64,000 nt of DNA, taken from the NCBI GenBank assembly GCA_021166685.1, contig JAJPEU010000010.1:248001-312000 (forward strand), written 5' to 3'. This stretch comes from Sulfurovum sp. Lineage in GTDB: Bacteria > Campylobacterota > Campylobacteria > Campylobacterales > Sulfurovaceae. Every line of letters begins with the position of its first letter. Positions within the stretch are counted from its first letter, which is position 1. The notes beneath the pieces were generated by a model. The model worked only from the letters and a program-made list of their open reading frames with translations. It did no database searches and was not told where the DNA came from. Made by a program: the position numbers and the translations under genes. This document shows, one piece after another, positions 45,784 to 55,178 of this stretch.

Positions 45784-46352
45784 GATGCTACCTCCTCTTT
45801 TGATACTAATGTTGTATTGTTTACACCCCTGCGTTTGTTGATTTTTATTTTTGCAGGTTTGGGAATACTTATCACCTCTAAACTGGAATGTTCTTGTATG
45901 ATATTGGCGTACTTGTCGCTGGTATAGAAGTGAAGCACTTTCTCTTCATCTATGACCTTCTTATAGAACCCTGCCTCAATGAGTGCTTCTTCATTGTGTA
46001 CTACCAGTTTGGTCTTGTCTGCTGTGGTTGCACCTGTAAATGTAATACTTGAGATGCCTGCACCATCGAGTTTGTCTATACCGTACTCTAGGAATATTTC
46101 TGCACCTGTAGTAAGTACAATCTCTTTTGCTGTTTTAAGACTGCTCTTGAGCTCCTGAAGCTCTTTTATCTCTTCGTCTATACTTTGTATCCTGTTGTCG
46201 ATAGAAAGGACTGAGAAGCCTATATAATCAGCTTTTCTTGTGTAGTCCTTGTCTGATTCGAGGATGGCTCTAAATTCCTCTTTGAGCCACTCTGTCGTTT
46301 TAGCTGTCGCACTCTGTACTGTCTGTTCAAATCTGTATCTTGTTGTTTTCAT
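45780..46352 (-). CDS. Gp157-like phage protein
   Basis: A 190-aa protein with the layout of siphovirus Gp157-family proteins: helical N-terminus, a central coiled coil (SVLSIDNRIQSIDEEIKELQELKSSLKTAKEIV) and a β-rich C-terminal part with lysine-rich end (KPAKIKINKRR). Gp157 proteins are linked to phage recombination and to resistance of Streptococcus to phage; their activity is not settled. It begins 1 base after the preceding gene and overlaps the next by 4 bases. Confidence 0.5.
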   Translation of the reverse strand: MKTTRYRFEQTVQSATAKTTEWLKEEFRAILESDKDYTRKADYIGFSVLSIDNRIQSIDEEIKELQELKSSLKTAKEIVLTTGAEIFLEYGIDKLDGAGISSITFTGATTADKTKLVVHNEEALIEAGFYKKVIDEEKVLHFYTSDKYANIIQEHSSLEVISIPKPAKIKINKRRGVNNTTLVSKEEVAS

Positions 46353-46353
46353 C

Positions 46354-46575
46354 TTATGCTCCTAGTTTTGGATAATAGTCGATGTTGTTGACTGCTTTTA
46401 AAGTGTTATAGTGTACAATTGAAGCCCCTGTAGTTGAGGACATTTTGATGTCTTCTTCTACTTCTTTTGTATCACTTTCACTCACCTCTTGGTCGCATAC
46501 CCATTCCATATAGCTGACATATTGGTCAAACTCTGTCTCACGGATACGTTGTAGTTCATCTTTTATTTTTGACAT
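46354..46575 (-). CDS. Small acidic island protein
   Basis: Start at 46575, because AGGAGGTAATCATC lies directly before this ATG; the ORF-track start at 46596 precedes that site. The 73-aa protein is acidic (KEVEEDIKMSS) with a helical front half (MSKIKDELQRIRETEFDQYVSYMEWV). No family recognised. It is between ardA and the Gp157-like gene. Confidence 0.6.
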   Translation of the reverse strand: MSKIKDELQRIRETEFDQYVSYMEWVCDQEVSESDTKEVEEDIKMSSTTGASIVHYNTLKAVNNIDYYPKLGA

Positions 46576-46656
46576 GATGATTACCTCCTGTGTCAAAACG
46601 TGTTACTGACTGCATAGCAGCACTGCTGGTTCTAGTTTAGGCACTTTACGGTGCAG

Positions 46657-47193
46657 TTAGCCAATGTACTCATAGACATCACCGTCTATCTCCCAATAGG
46701 TTCCGTCATGCTCAAGGTCTCTAGCGATACCGTCATAGTCAATGTTGTTGGCGATAAGGTCTGGGATATCTTTGAGGTTGTAGCAGCTATCTATGAGGTC
46801 ATAGGCGACATCTTCCATCGTGTAGTTGTGGTAGACCGTGACATCTTCCGCTCTGCTGATGGCATCTTCTATATCTATAGTGATACCCTCATCAAGTAGG
46901 AACTTGACTGCTTTGAGTTTGTTTTTGGGAAGGTCTGAGAGTAAGTTCAGTTCATCATTGAGTTCGTAGATGTTTTCATATTCATCTATCTCTTTAATAT
47001 CTATATCATCCCATTCATAGTCAGTGATGAAGTACTCTTCATGGTTCTCTTCTCCTGTTACCTGTTCACCTTCACTAAGTACTTCTGAGATGGCTTGTGA
47101 GAGCTCAAACTTTGTAAGTGGTAGCTGAATCCACGTTCCTGATAGACAGCCTGCGTTATAGGCTGCTAAGTCTGTTAAAAAGATTTTTAACAT
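46657..47193 (-). CDS. ardA: ArdA-type antirestriction protein
   Basis: A 178-aa strongly acidic protein with ArdA marks: IFLTDLAAYNAGCLSGTWIQLP at the N-terminus (AAYNxGxLxGxWI/L), YFITDYEWDDIDIKEIDEYENIYELN in the middle, and the C-terminal NIDYDGIARDLEHDGTYWEIDGDVYEY. ArdA dimers mimic bent B-DNA and block type I restriction enzymes during entry of mobile DNA. It heads the five-gene operon, with AAAAGGAG before the ATG. The same island carries its own type I system. Confidence 0.88.
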   Translation of the reverse strand: MLKIFLTDLAAYNAGCLSGTWIQLPLTKFELSQAISEVLSEGEQVTGEENHEEYFITDYEWDDIDIKEIDEYENIYELNDELNLLSDLPKNKLKAVKFLLDEGITIDIEDAISRAEDVTVYHNYTMEDVAYDLIDSCYNLKDIPDLIANNIDYDGIARDLEHDGTYWEIDGDVYEYIG

Positions 47194-47498
47194 GGTTGAC
47201 TCCTTTTGGTTTGATTTAGTTTAGACTCATTGCGGAGTTGGAACCAGTAAGGGAGAGTGGTTTTGGGCTTGCGTGTATTTTTGATGGGTGCGATAGCAAT
47301 TTAAGTGAAGGAAGGAAGGAAGGTGTCAGTGAATCGGTGTAGTTTGTATTGGTAAGAAAATTTGTACTGGTTTGAAAAAAAGGATTGTTATTGTTGAGTC
47401 GGGGGGTGGTGTTCAGGTTAAGTCCAGTAGAAGCTCCTACTGGGGTCGTGCTAAAATATTATGGGTTGGGGGATATTTTGGAAAAACAACTTAAATGT
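47194..47498. other. Intergenic region upstream of ardA
   Basis: No gene found. It holds a short AAGG tandem (four units near 47309) and a 7-bp inverted repeat CCAGTAG / CTACTGG near 47432. The ardA-operon promoter should lie here but I cannot pick a clear -10 box. Confidence 0.4.
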
Positions 47499-48506
47499 TT
47501 ATGGCATTGTTTTTTGTGAAGAAGCTACTGATGTAAGATTTTTATCTAAACTTACACAACGAACATTCTTTTTAATAAATTTAATGTCGGAGTTACCGTA
47601 TCCAGCCTTGAAGAACACACCCCATACACTATCAACTTGTGTATTGTCAGTATTCAATGTGTCACTCCAATATGTGTAAATGTCGAAACCTTCTGCCTGA
47701 TAGCATGATTGATAACTAGTATTTGCACGATTTTTATCGGTGATTATGTTCCAATCATCATCACCATTAATCACATTTGTTCCTCCACAATCACTCACAA
47801 CTTTTCTCAACTCCTGATAAGTAGGTAATTTTCCTTCGCTAGCCTTGCAAATATTATAAGCGCTATCCCAAGAAGCTGTACAAAATCCGGCACTTATGGT
47901 TCCACCATTAGATGTACACGTATAATCGGATGGGTCTATCCACTTACCATTATTTTTTATTTTTTTATTCAAGCTATTATTGGATTCAGATTGTAGTTTT
48001 TTTTGATAATCTGGCTGTTGTTGTTGCTCATTTTTGGAAACTAGGATTGAGATAATTATACTGATAATTAAATATATGGCAAATAAAATCATAAAACCAT
48101 TTGAATTACTTGATTTTGCTTCTTTTTGTAATGGTTTTCGAAATCTCTCTTTCCGCTCTTTTTCTTCCCTTTCCCTTTCTTTTTCTTCTTTCTCCTTTCT
48201 CTCTTTAGCCTTCTTTTCTTCGAGAATAGGATCCTTGAAGCCATTTTTTATATAAGTAAATAGACTTTCTCTTGACATCTCATCAAAAGCAATTTTAAGT
48301 GCATCAAATTGATCCTTAATCGACTGTACTCTGTATTGCATATACTTTGCTTCAGCTTTTGACTCTATTCCATCAGAATGAGCCAAAGCTTTTGCCCATA
48401 AGCCTTTGGTGCGTATGCCTTGCTCAATCTCTTCAAGTACATATTCATATAATATTTCATCTTGAGCTCGATTTGAAATTGCCATTTTTTTTAGTTTGTT
48501 AAACAC
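47499..48506 (-). CDS. Coiled-coil transmembrane protein with C-terminal DUF1566/Lcl-like domain
   Basis: A 335-aa protein starting at GTG 48506 (AAGG about 9 bases before); an ATG at 48482 is the alternative. Layout: cytoplasmic N-terminal domain (ILYEYVLEEIEQGIRTKGLWAKALAHSDGIESKAEAKYMQYR, about 15-65), a long K/E coiled coil (about 110-130), one transmembrane helix (GFMILFAIYLIISIIISILV, about 143-162), and an extracytoplasmic cysteine-rich domain with WDSAYNICKASEGKLPTYQELRKVVSDCGG, the pattern of DUF1566/Lcl. Function unknown; carried as cargo. Confidence 0.65.
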   Translation of the reverse strand: MFNKLKKMAISNRAQDEILYEYVLEEIEQGIRTKGLWAKALAHSDGIESKAEAKYMQYRVQSIKDQFDALKIAFDEMSRESLFTYIKNGFKDPILEEKKAKERKEKEEKEREREEKERKERFRKPLQKEAKSSNSNGFMILFAIYLIISIIISILVSKNEQQQQPDYQKKLQSESNNSLNKKIKNNGKWIDPSDYTCTSNGGTISAGFCTASWDSAYNICKASEGKLPTYQELRKVVSDCGGTNVINGDDDWNIITDKNRANTSYQSCYQAEGFDIYTYWSDTLNTDNTQVDSVWGVFFKAGYGNSDIKFIKKNVRCVSLDKNLTSVASSQKTMP

Positions 48507-49027
48507 TGAGATACCTTATTTAATTATCTATTATCAAATATTATACATAAATCAAACTCAATTTAACTGCAACTCAATCTTAATAAATGTGTAATTCTTA
48601 TATTTACACTCCCTTTAAGTATTTTTCACACCTTTTTAGCAGATAGGATTTAATCTGATATCTTTAGAGCCATGAAGATGACCGCATATACCTCCTATAC
48701 GGGAAAGTTAGCATTTAGGGTGGGTTTACATACTAGAAAATGAGTATTTTGGTCACTTATATTATAAAATATAAACTATCTATTTGTTGCGTATGCAAGG
48801 CTGCCACCGAGATAAATATCACGATGTATGAGCCAAGTAGATATAAGACGTTCCCGTAGACACGGAGTGCAAACGTAGTGTCAAGGTGGTTGTCGTTAGC
48901 TACGCAGGTGAAGGAGTCGTGGAGTTTATCGAAGAGTGGATAGGCTTGCATACACTATACACAGTCTGACAAAAATGTCTTTTATGGGAAAACTCAGATG
49001 AGTTAATATAGAAGAAATAATTTTATC

Positions 49028-49097
49028 CACCGTCTACGCTACTGGTACTGCAATCGGTTCGCTTTGCTCACCTCAATTGTACCCCGCTTCGACGGTG
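49028..49097. repeat. Nested inverted repeat, possible structured RNA
   Basis: Outer stem CACCGTC / GACGGTG and inner stem GGTAC / GTACC with a roughly 30-base apical part. The two nested helices in one 70-base element suggest a fold, on either strand. Confidence 0.35.
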
Positions 49098-49142
49098 ACA
49101 GAGGAAGAAGAAGGTAGATATATTTTAAAATACTGTTATATC

Positions 49143-49254
49143 ATCATGTCATTTGTGACGGATATGACACACTACAAATATAATTTTATGAGCTATAGAT
49201 TATGTAAATAAAAAATGTTTTTTACAGTGTCATCTTCGTCACAAATGACATGAT
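49143..49254. repeat. 28-bp inverted repeat downstream of hsdR
   Basis: Arms at 49143-49170 and 49227-49254 match at 25 of 28 positions across a 56-base centre. Each arm contains GTGACGnnkATGACAC, related to motifs at 56906 and 56992. It lies 11 bases beyond the hsdR stop. Confidence 0.6.
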
Positions 49255-49265
49255 TTTAATCCTAT

Positions 49266-52200
49266 CTATTTACTCCACTCGTCACTGAGCACTTCAGCCT
49301 GTCTCATGACCATATCCATTGCTTGTGCCTGTTTGTCTGGTGGATACTTGTAGCGTCTTAGGATAATCCTGATCATATTTCTCATCTTGGCTCTTACGCT
49401 TTCTCGCTTCTGCCAATCCACACTTACACTGCTTCTTAGTTTTGAGGTAAGCTCTTGGGCAATCTTTTTGAGCACTTCATCGCCCATCTCTCTCAGCGCA
49501 GATTCGTTTTCCGCCAGTGCATCATAGAAGGCAAGCTCATCAAAGCTCAGTCCTAACTCTTCTCCATGTTTAGCAGCTTTTGCGAAGTCTTTAGCCATCT
49601 GTATCAGCTCTTCTATGACTTTTGCAGTTTCTATGGCTCTGTTGTGATACTTGCCCAGTGTTGCTTGGAGTCTGTCGCTAAACTTCTTCTCTTGGACTAC
49701 ATTGTTTCTTGTTTTGGCTTTGATGTCATCCCTGAGCAGTCTTTCCAGTAGTTCCACGGCTAAGTTCTTGTGAGGCATGTTTGCCACATCTTCCAAGAAC
49801 TCGTCACTGAGTATGCCTATGTTGGGTTTCTCTAGTCCTACGAGTGAAAAGATATCTTCCACTCCTTCTGAGATAAGGGCATTGTCTATAATCTGCTTAA
49901 TGGCTTTGTTGGGGTCTTTCTTGGTTGGCGTAGCGGTTCCAGCTTTCTGTATCACTGCTTTAACAGCTTGGAAGAAGGCTATCTCTTCTTTGTGTGCTTT
50001 GGCTTCATCTAGCGTGCCACATAGACTGAACGCTTTAGTCAATGACAGTACTTCATCTTGGTATCGTTTCTTTCCATCATCAAGCCCTAGTATATGGTTA
50101 GCTGCTGGAGCTAAGAGCATATGCGCTTTAGTCTTGTATTCCAAGTAGTCAAACCCATGATACATATTGCCTACGATGTCCAATCTCTTTAGCATCTCTG
50201 CGAGTGCTTCTGCTATATCTAACGTGCCAGTACCTCTGCCTCCTGCTCCAGTGTAAGTCTGTAGTGCATGTTTCAGCTCATTGGCTATACCGATATAATC
50301 AACGACTAAGCCACCTTTCTTATCTTTAAATACCCTATTTACCCTAGCGATGGCTTGCATGAGGTTGTGAGACTTCATAGGCTTGTCTATGTACATAGTA
50401 TGCAAGCTTGGTGCATCAAACCCCGTTAGCCACATATCTCTGACTATGACCAGCTTTAGTTCATCATCTACATCTTTGATGCGCTTCTCTAAGTCTTTCT
50501 TGATTTGCTTGGAGTAGATATGTTTCTGTAGCTTGGCATCATCACTGGCTGAACCTGTCATGATGATTTTGATAGCACCTTTGGTTGGGTCTTCACTGTG
50601 CCACTGCGGTCTAAGAGCAACGATAGCATCATAAAGGTCTACTGCTATCTGCCTACTCATGGCTACTATCATACCTTTACCGTCTATAGCGGCAGTTCTC
50701 TCTTCAAAGTGTTCTACTAAGTCTTTGGCAATCTGTTTTATCCGTGGTTCTGAGCCTACCAGCTTCTCTAAAGCACTCCACTTGCTCTTAAACTTCTCTT
50801 TATCGGCTGTTTCTTCATCTATTACCAGCTCACCCACTTCTGCATCTATCTCTTTGAGTACAGCTGCATCCAAATCCAGCTTAGCCAGTCTGCTCTCATA
50901 GTAGATGGGAACAGTCGCACCATCCCTGACGGCATCTTCTATGTCATAGATAGAGATATAATCCCCAAATACGCTTCGTGTGTCTTTGTCTTCACTCTCT
51001 ATGGGTGTACCTGTAAATCCGATGAATGTAGCATGAGGTACTGCATCTCTGAGGTGTTGCGCATAGCCGTACTTGAACTGACCCGTTTCACTGTTTAGCA
51101 TCGCATCAAACCCGTACTGGCTTCTGTGCGCTTCGTCTGCTATGACTACGATGTTGTCTCTTTCGCTGAGTACGGGAAATCTGCTCTCTTCTTTTTTGAG
51201 TGAGAACTTCTGCATGGTAGTAAAGATGATGCCGCCAGAGGGCTTGTTTCTAAGCATCTCTCTAAGCTCATCTACACTGTCCACCTGTACAGGGTCTTGA
51301 CCCAGCAGCATCTTGGCACTGCTAAAGGTAGCGTAAAGCTGACCATCCAAGTCATTTCTGTCTGTAACGATGAGAAGGGTAGGATTTTTCATCGCTGCTT
51401 GTTTGGTGAGCTTCCCTGCAAAACATGCCATAGAGATGGACTTCCCTGAGCCTTGCGTGTGCCATATGACACCCCCTCTTTTTGAGCCGCCTGTAGAAGC
51501 TTCTATGACTGAGTGTACCGCTTCACGTACTGCGTGGAACTGGTGGTAGCCTGCTATCTTCTTGATGATACTCTTGCCGTCATCTTCAAAGAGTATGAAG
51601 TTCTGTAGATAATCCAGTAGATGTTCTTTGTCAAAGAATCCTTTAATGAGCGTATCGAGCTCATACTCCAGAAGCGGTCTGTCGTTTTCATCTTTGATGG
51701 TTCGCCAGTACATGTAACGCTCATCTGTAGCAGTCAGTGACCCTACTCTGGCATGGATACCATCACTGATGACTAAGGCTTCATTGTAAACAAATAAATC
51801 CTCTATCTCGTCTTTATAGGTTTGCAGTTGGTTGTAGGCTTTGAAGATGTCTGCATTGGTATCTGCTGGGTTTTTTAGCTCTATCACCGAGACAGGCAAA
51901 CCGTTGATGAAAACAACAAGGTCGGGTCTTCTGTTGCCTTTAGTGCCTTTGATGGTGTATTGATTGACCACCAGAAAATCATTGTTTGCAGGGTTCTCAA
52001 AGTCGATGAGCTTTACCACATCCCCTCTGGTTTCATCACCGTTTTTTACCTCTACGGAGATACCCTGCAAGAGCATCTGATGGAAAGCTCTATTGTTTTG
52101 TATAAGGGTGGCATGTTGTGGTTTTTTGAGTAGATGGATGGCTTCATCTATGGCTGTAACAGGAAGTGTAGGATTGAGCTTTGTGAGGGCTGTATGAAGT

Positions 52201-52370
52201 CTGTTGGATAGTAGCACTTCTTGGTAGTTGGCTCTTTGAGGAGTCTCACTATCGGGTGCTATGTCGTAGCCATGATAGTAGTCGTATCCTAACTCTTTAA
52301 ACCACTCCAGGGCTAGCTGTTCTACTTGGTCTTCATTTATCACCACTTGTCTCCTCAAGTAGCTAGCCAT
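49266..52370 (-). CDS. hsdR: Type I restriction enzyme, restriction/translocase subunit
   Basis: A 1034-aa HsdR. The N-terminal PD-(D/E)xK nuclease has Asp150 and E164-L-K166 ([20 protein letters not shown]). SF2 motor: [11 protein letters not shown] (Walker A, 304-314), DEAHRSQYG (II), GFTGTP (III), [22 protein letters not shown] (V) and [18 protein letters not shown] (VI). The C-terminal region should contact the methylase. It translocates and cuts foreign DNA at a distance from unmethylated sites. Last gene of the operon, 6 bases after the DUF3037 gene. Apparently intact. Confidence 0.95.
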   Translation of the reverse strand: MASYLRRQVVINEDQVEQLALEWFKELGYDYYHGYDIAPDSETPQRANYQEVLLSNRLHTALTKLNPTLPVTAIDEAIHLLKKPQHATLIQNNRAFHQMLLQGISVEVKNGDETRGDVVKLIDFENPANNDFLVVNQYTIKGTKGNRRPDLVVFINGLPVSVIELKNPADTNADIFKAYNQLQTYKDEIEDLFVYNEALVISDGIHARVGSLTATDERYMYWRTIKDENDRPLLEYELDTLIKGFFDKEHLLDYLQNFILFEDDGKSIIKKIAGYHQFHAVREAVHSVIEASTGGSKRGGVIWHTQGSGKSISMACFAGKLTKQAAMKNPTLLIVTDRNDLDGQLYATFSSAKMLLGQDPVQVDSVDELREMLRNKPSGGIIFTTMQKFSLKKEESRFPVLSERDNIVVIADEAHRSQYGFDAMLNSETGQFKYGYAQHLRDAVPHATFIGFTGTPIESEDKDTRSVFGDYISIYDIEDAVRDGATVPIYYESRLAKLDLDAAVLKEIDAEVGELVIDEETADKEKFKSKWSALEKLVGSEPRIKQIAKDLVEHFEERTAAIDGKGMIVAMSRQIAVDLYDAIVALRPQWHSEDPTKGAIKIIMTGSASDDAKLQKHIYSKQIKKDLEKRIKDVDDELKLVIVRDMWLTGFDAPSLHTMYIDKPMKSHNLMQAIARVNRVFKDKKGGLVVDYIGIANELKHALQTYTGAGGRGTGTLDIAEALAEMLKRLDIVGNMYHGFDYLEYKTKAHMLLAPAANHILGLDDGKKRYQDEVLSLTKAFSLCGTLDEAKAHKEEIAFFQAVKAVIQKAGTATPTKKDPNKAIKQIIDNALISEGVEDIFSLVGLEKPNIGILSDEFLEDVANMPHKNLAVELLERLLRDDIKAKTRNNVVQEKKFSDRLQATLGKYHNRAIETAKVIEELIQMAKDFAKAAKHGEELGLSFDELAFYDALAENESALREMGDEVLKKIAQELTSKLRSSVSVDWQKRESVRAKMRNMIRIILRRYKYPPDKQAQAMDMVMRQAEVLSDEWSK

Positions 52371-52376
52371 TTATCT

Positions 52377-53093
52377 CTATTGAGCAATTAGTTCTAAATA
52401 GTGAGCTATTTGTTCTTTTTCTTTATATGGATATGTGTCTACAAAGTTATGCTCTAATTTCTTTAAATATTGATTTTCTGGATTAATTTTGCCAGAAATA
52501 TTCAAAAAGTCATATCTACTATTATTATTATCTCGAGTCGCCATAACCATTCTGGTTACATCATGCTTTACAGTCATTTTACCAACGATTGAATGATGTA
52601 TAATATGTTTTTTTATACTCTCTACTTCAAAATCAAATTCGGTAGACTGATTGGTTCGTAAACGAATATAATTTCTAAAAGATTGACTTTTTGCAAGTTT
52701 AATACTTTGCTCTAAAATCTCTGCTTTTTCATCTTTTTTATTTTCTGTTTGAATTTTAAAGCCTATATAATCGTCAAAAATTTCTTCAAGTACTTCATCT
52801 TCCATTTTTTCAGATGCAGATTTTCTTTCCTCACTAAAACGGAAGTTATGGAAATAGTGTTTACCTTCCAATAAACGATGATCTAACGCTAATTCATTTA
52901 GATATTCAATTACGCCTAAAAATTTCTTTTTTTCTCCAATAAGTGCAGAACAATACATATTCCTAGCTTCATCTTCTTTCAGAATACGGTTCTTTCCTTT
53001 TCCAGAAGTGAGCATAACACCAACATTAATAAACTCATCACTCAAAATATGAGGGAAATAGCGTATCACTTGATAGGTATAAATTTGTCTCAT
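52377..53093 (-). CDS. DUF3037 protein, partner of the HipA-like kinase
   Basis: The start at 53093 is fixed by AAGGAGGGGAAG directly before the ATG (238 aa); the ORF-track start at 53114 is within the upstream gene. The N-terminus YTYQVIRYFPHILSDEFINVGVMLTSG is the DUF3037 hallmark (Y.v.RY.PD...gEfvNVGV.l). The rest is helical and charged. DUF3037 genes commonly follow a HipA_2-type kinase gene, as here. Biochemical role unknown. Sited between hsdS and hsdR in one operon. Confidence 0.8.
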   Translation of the reverse strand: MRQIYTYQVIRYFPHILSDEFINVGVMLTSGKGKNRILKEDEARNMYCSALIGEKKKFLGVIEYLNELALDHRLLEGKHYFHNFRFSEERKSASEKMEDEVLEEIFDDYIGFKIQTENKKDEKAEILEQSIKLAKSQSFRNYIRLRTNQSTEFDFEVESIKKHIIHHSIVGKMTVKHDVTRMVMATRDNNNSRYDFLNISGKINPENQYLKKLEHNFVDTYPYKEKEQIAHYLELIAQ

Positions 53094-53106
53094 CTTCCCC
53101 TCCTTT

Positions 53107-53859
53107 CTATTCAAATATCTTGTTGCTTACAGCTCGTGCACATAAAATCACTTCAAGATATATCCTGTCATTATAGGTTTCCCACTCTTGGGGGATTTCC
53201 TCTATAATTTCGTGTATTATACCTTCTATTTCCTGCGGTTTCAAAGTAACTCTAGTTAAATTATTGCGCAATAAGTAGCCTGGTCTTTTTACTACATTGC
53301 ATGTCTGAAAATACATCATTCTGTCATTAATGGTGTTCGTGATAATATCTTTGTATACATCTATACTATCCATTGCCAGCCCCCAATCTATCGCATAATA
53401 TCGATTACTGACTGTTTGATCTTTTAAGATGTTTGGATTCTCAGTATCACGATCATCATTTAGCAAAATATTATCTATAGTTCTAAGATGCTTGATAAAA
53501 TTTTGATTTTCAATCTCTCCCTCTACTTTTTCACAATTGTCTTTATAGGGTATTGCTATATTTGTTCCTAAAGAATTAGACATATAGAATAAACTAAGCG
53601 GATCGATAGTTGCATTTTCTGCAAGTTCTAGTGCCGCTTCATCTATCTGTATCAACTTTAATTCCAACGGAGCAATCTGCCAATCTAGTTTCTCTAACAA
53701 TTTATACGCTATAAATTCATTGGTAATTCCACGGTCTTTCCTTGCCATGCCATCGGTACGAAATTTTACGACATAAACTTCACCGTCACTCGCTTTGACT
53801 TTTATGGGTTTGGTTTTTCCATAAGGCAAAGTTTCTATAATTTTATCGATATAAAGCAT
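53107..53859 (-). CDS. HipA-like kinase nested in the restriction operon
   Basis: A 250-aa kinase-fold protein of the small HipA-like (HipA_2) group. ATP-binding Lys32 in VYVVKFRTDG, helix C Glu in TNEFIAYKLL, a catalytic loop IDNILLNDDRDTENPNIL with N-x-D-R-x-x-x-N (Asp136, Asn141), and the metal-binding YAIDWGLAM (Asp158). It is much shorter than HipA (440 aa) and lacks HipA's N-terminal subdomain, and there is no HipB-like HTH partner. Its ATG overlaps the hsdS stop (TAATG). A protein- or small-molecule kinase is inferred; the target is unknown. Confidence 0.78.
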   Translation of the reverse strand: MLYIDKIIETLPYGKTKPIKVKASDGEVYVVKFRTDGMARKDRGITNEFIAYKLLEKLDWQIAPLELKLIQIDEAALELAENATIDPLSLFYMSNSLGTNIAIPYKDNCEKVEGEIENQNFIKHLRTIDNILLNDDRDTENPNILKDQTVSNRYYAIDWGLAMDSIDVYKDIITNTINDRMMYFQTCNVVKRPGYLLRNNLTRVTLKPQEIEGIIHEIIEEIPQEWETYNDRIYLEVILCARAVSNKIFE

Positions 53860-55178
53860 TACAATCTCTCACTATTGATATCTGACACATCCAGCTCACC
53901 TGATAGGAGTTTTGGAAGAAGACTGTCTCTTGTTTTTTGGAGGGTTCTTATTTGTTTTATATTCTCATTAAATTTATCAAATAAAGGCTGTGTTATATTG
54001 CCAAATACTTGCATTAATTGATATGTTGGTATCAGCATATCAAAAGAATCTAGCCAACTTTTACTCAAGTGCAGAACTGTTGTTCCAGATGTGTGCCCTA
54101 AAATATAACCTTGAAATGATGGCGTCTTAAACAATTGATATAGAAACATTTTATTTACTTTATCTGTAATAGTCCTGACAATTCCAACATCTAATGAAGC
54201 CACAAATACATCTACTTCTTCGTCATCTAGCACTATTGCGGGTTTGCCTATAACATCTGCTGCTTGTGTTACATCTGTATAGGCAATAACCATTTCCCCC
54301 GGCTTAACTACTTGCTCTGGTTTATATGTCCCAGTATACGGTTTTAAGCCATCGGTTCTGTACCCACCGCCTCTAAGAAATGATTTTAAAGTAACTAATG
54401 ATGTTCTAGATTCTTGTAATTCACTGCTTTTGTATGACTTTCCCTTTACTACTTTTATATGATTTGAAATGGTTTCAACTTCCCACCCCTTAGGAATCAT
54501 CCCCAACTCACTCTCTACAAACTCACTAGGAAATAACTCCAATACCTCTTTGGAAATCCCAAGCTCCTTAGCTACTGCCTCTACCTCTTCATCACTGCTA
54601 CACCCTGCTTTAGCATGTACAGGGTCAAAATCTACAAACCAAGACTTAAAGAGTGCCTGAGCCATCTCTTCTAGTGTCTGATTCATCTTGCGGTTGAGTT
54701 CTATTTTGTCATCTAGGGTTGAGAGGATGTAGGCTATCATTTTTTGGGTTGGGAGGGGTGGCAGTTTAACCTCATAATTCATAATTGCTGATTTATCACC
54801 CCTAGGCATTTTAGTACCCTTAGCCGATGTAACTGTGTATTGAATAAAGGCTTCATCAGAGATTATATAATACAAATATTTATCATGTAAAACTTCCAAA
54901 TTTTTACTTCTGATCACCAATACATCTGTGGATACGCCGCCAGAGAACTTTGCAAACCATATCTTCTTAAAATATGTTCGTATATTAGAAAATAAAACAT
55001 CTCCCATTTCAAATGAATTAGTTTTGGGTACTGATGGCAAGGATGATGCTAAAGTAATGCCTCCCTTATCTGGAAGCATATTTTCTGTAGATATATACTC
55101 CTCTAAGTCAATATCCTTTGTATTTCTTTTCTCAGATACATAAGTAGCAATCTTAGATAGCTCAGACCTCATACCCAA
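53859..55178 (-). CDS. hsdS: Type I restriction enzyme specificity subunit
   Basis: A 439-aa HsdS with two target-recognition domains and two helical spacers: TRD1 about 1-150, conserved helix 1 about 150-195 (PPLPTQKMIAYILSTLDDKIELNRKMNQTLEEMAQALFKSWFVDFDPV), TRD2 about 220-390 (GMIPKGWEVETI...) and helix 2 at the end (NIKQIRTLQKTRDSLLPKLLSGELDV). The FKSWFVDFDPVHAK and LLPKLLSGE segments are typical. It directs a bipartite recognition sequence that cannot be read from the protein. It overlaps the end of hsdM by 17 bases and the kinase start by 1 base. Confidence 0.93.
   Translation of the reverse strand: MGMRSELSKIATYVSEKRNTKDIDLEEYISTENMLPDKGGITLASSLPSVPKTNSFEMGDVLFSNIRTYFKKIWFAKFSGGVSTDVLVIRSKNLEVLHDKYLYYIISDEAFIQYTVTSAKGTKMPRGDKSAIMNYEVKLPPLPTQKMIAYILSTLDDKIELNRKMNQTLEEMAQALFKSWFVDFDPVHAKAGCSSDEEVEAVAKELGISKEVLELFPSEFVESELGMIPKGWEVETISNHIKVVKGKSYKSSELQESRTSLVTLKSFLRGGGYRTDGLKPYTGTYKPEQVVKPGEMVIAYTDVTQAADVIGKPAIVLDDEEVDVFVASLDVGIVRTITDKVNKMFLYQLFKTPSFQGYILGHTSGTTVLHLSKSWLDSFDMLIPTYQLMQVFGNITQPLFDKFNENIKQIRTLQKTRDSLLPKLLSGELDVSDINSERL

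Larger units (their letters stand above)
48507..49265. other. 760-base region downstream of hsdR without a supportable gene
   Basis: No ORF here convinces me; the 64-aa frame at 48757-48951 lacks a ribosome-binding site and domain. The stretch contains a nested inverted repeat at 49028-49097 and a 28-bp inverted repeat at 49143-49254. It may hold a structured RNA and cis-acting replication or transcription-end sites. Confidence 0.5.

Noticed and set aside
47308-47326. AAGG tetranucleotide repeat as a phase-variation tract
   Set aside because: Only about four units and not inside or tightly upstream of a gene; too short to support slippage.
48757-48951. 64-aa minus-strand ORF in the gap beyond hsdR
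   Set aside because: No ribosome-binding site, no recognised domain, isolated; the length is within chance.
53107-53859. Classical HipBA toxin-antitoxin system
   Set aside because: The kinase is only 250 aa, lacks HipA's N-terminal part, and neither neighbour is a HipB-type helix-turn-helix protein; DUF3037 is the partner instead.
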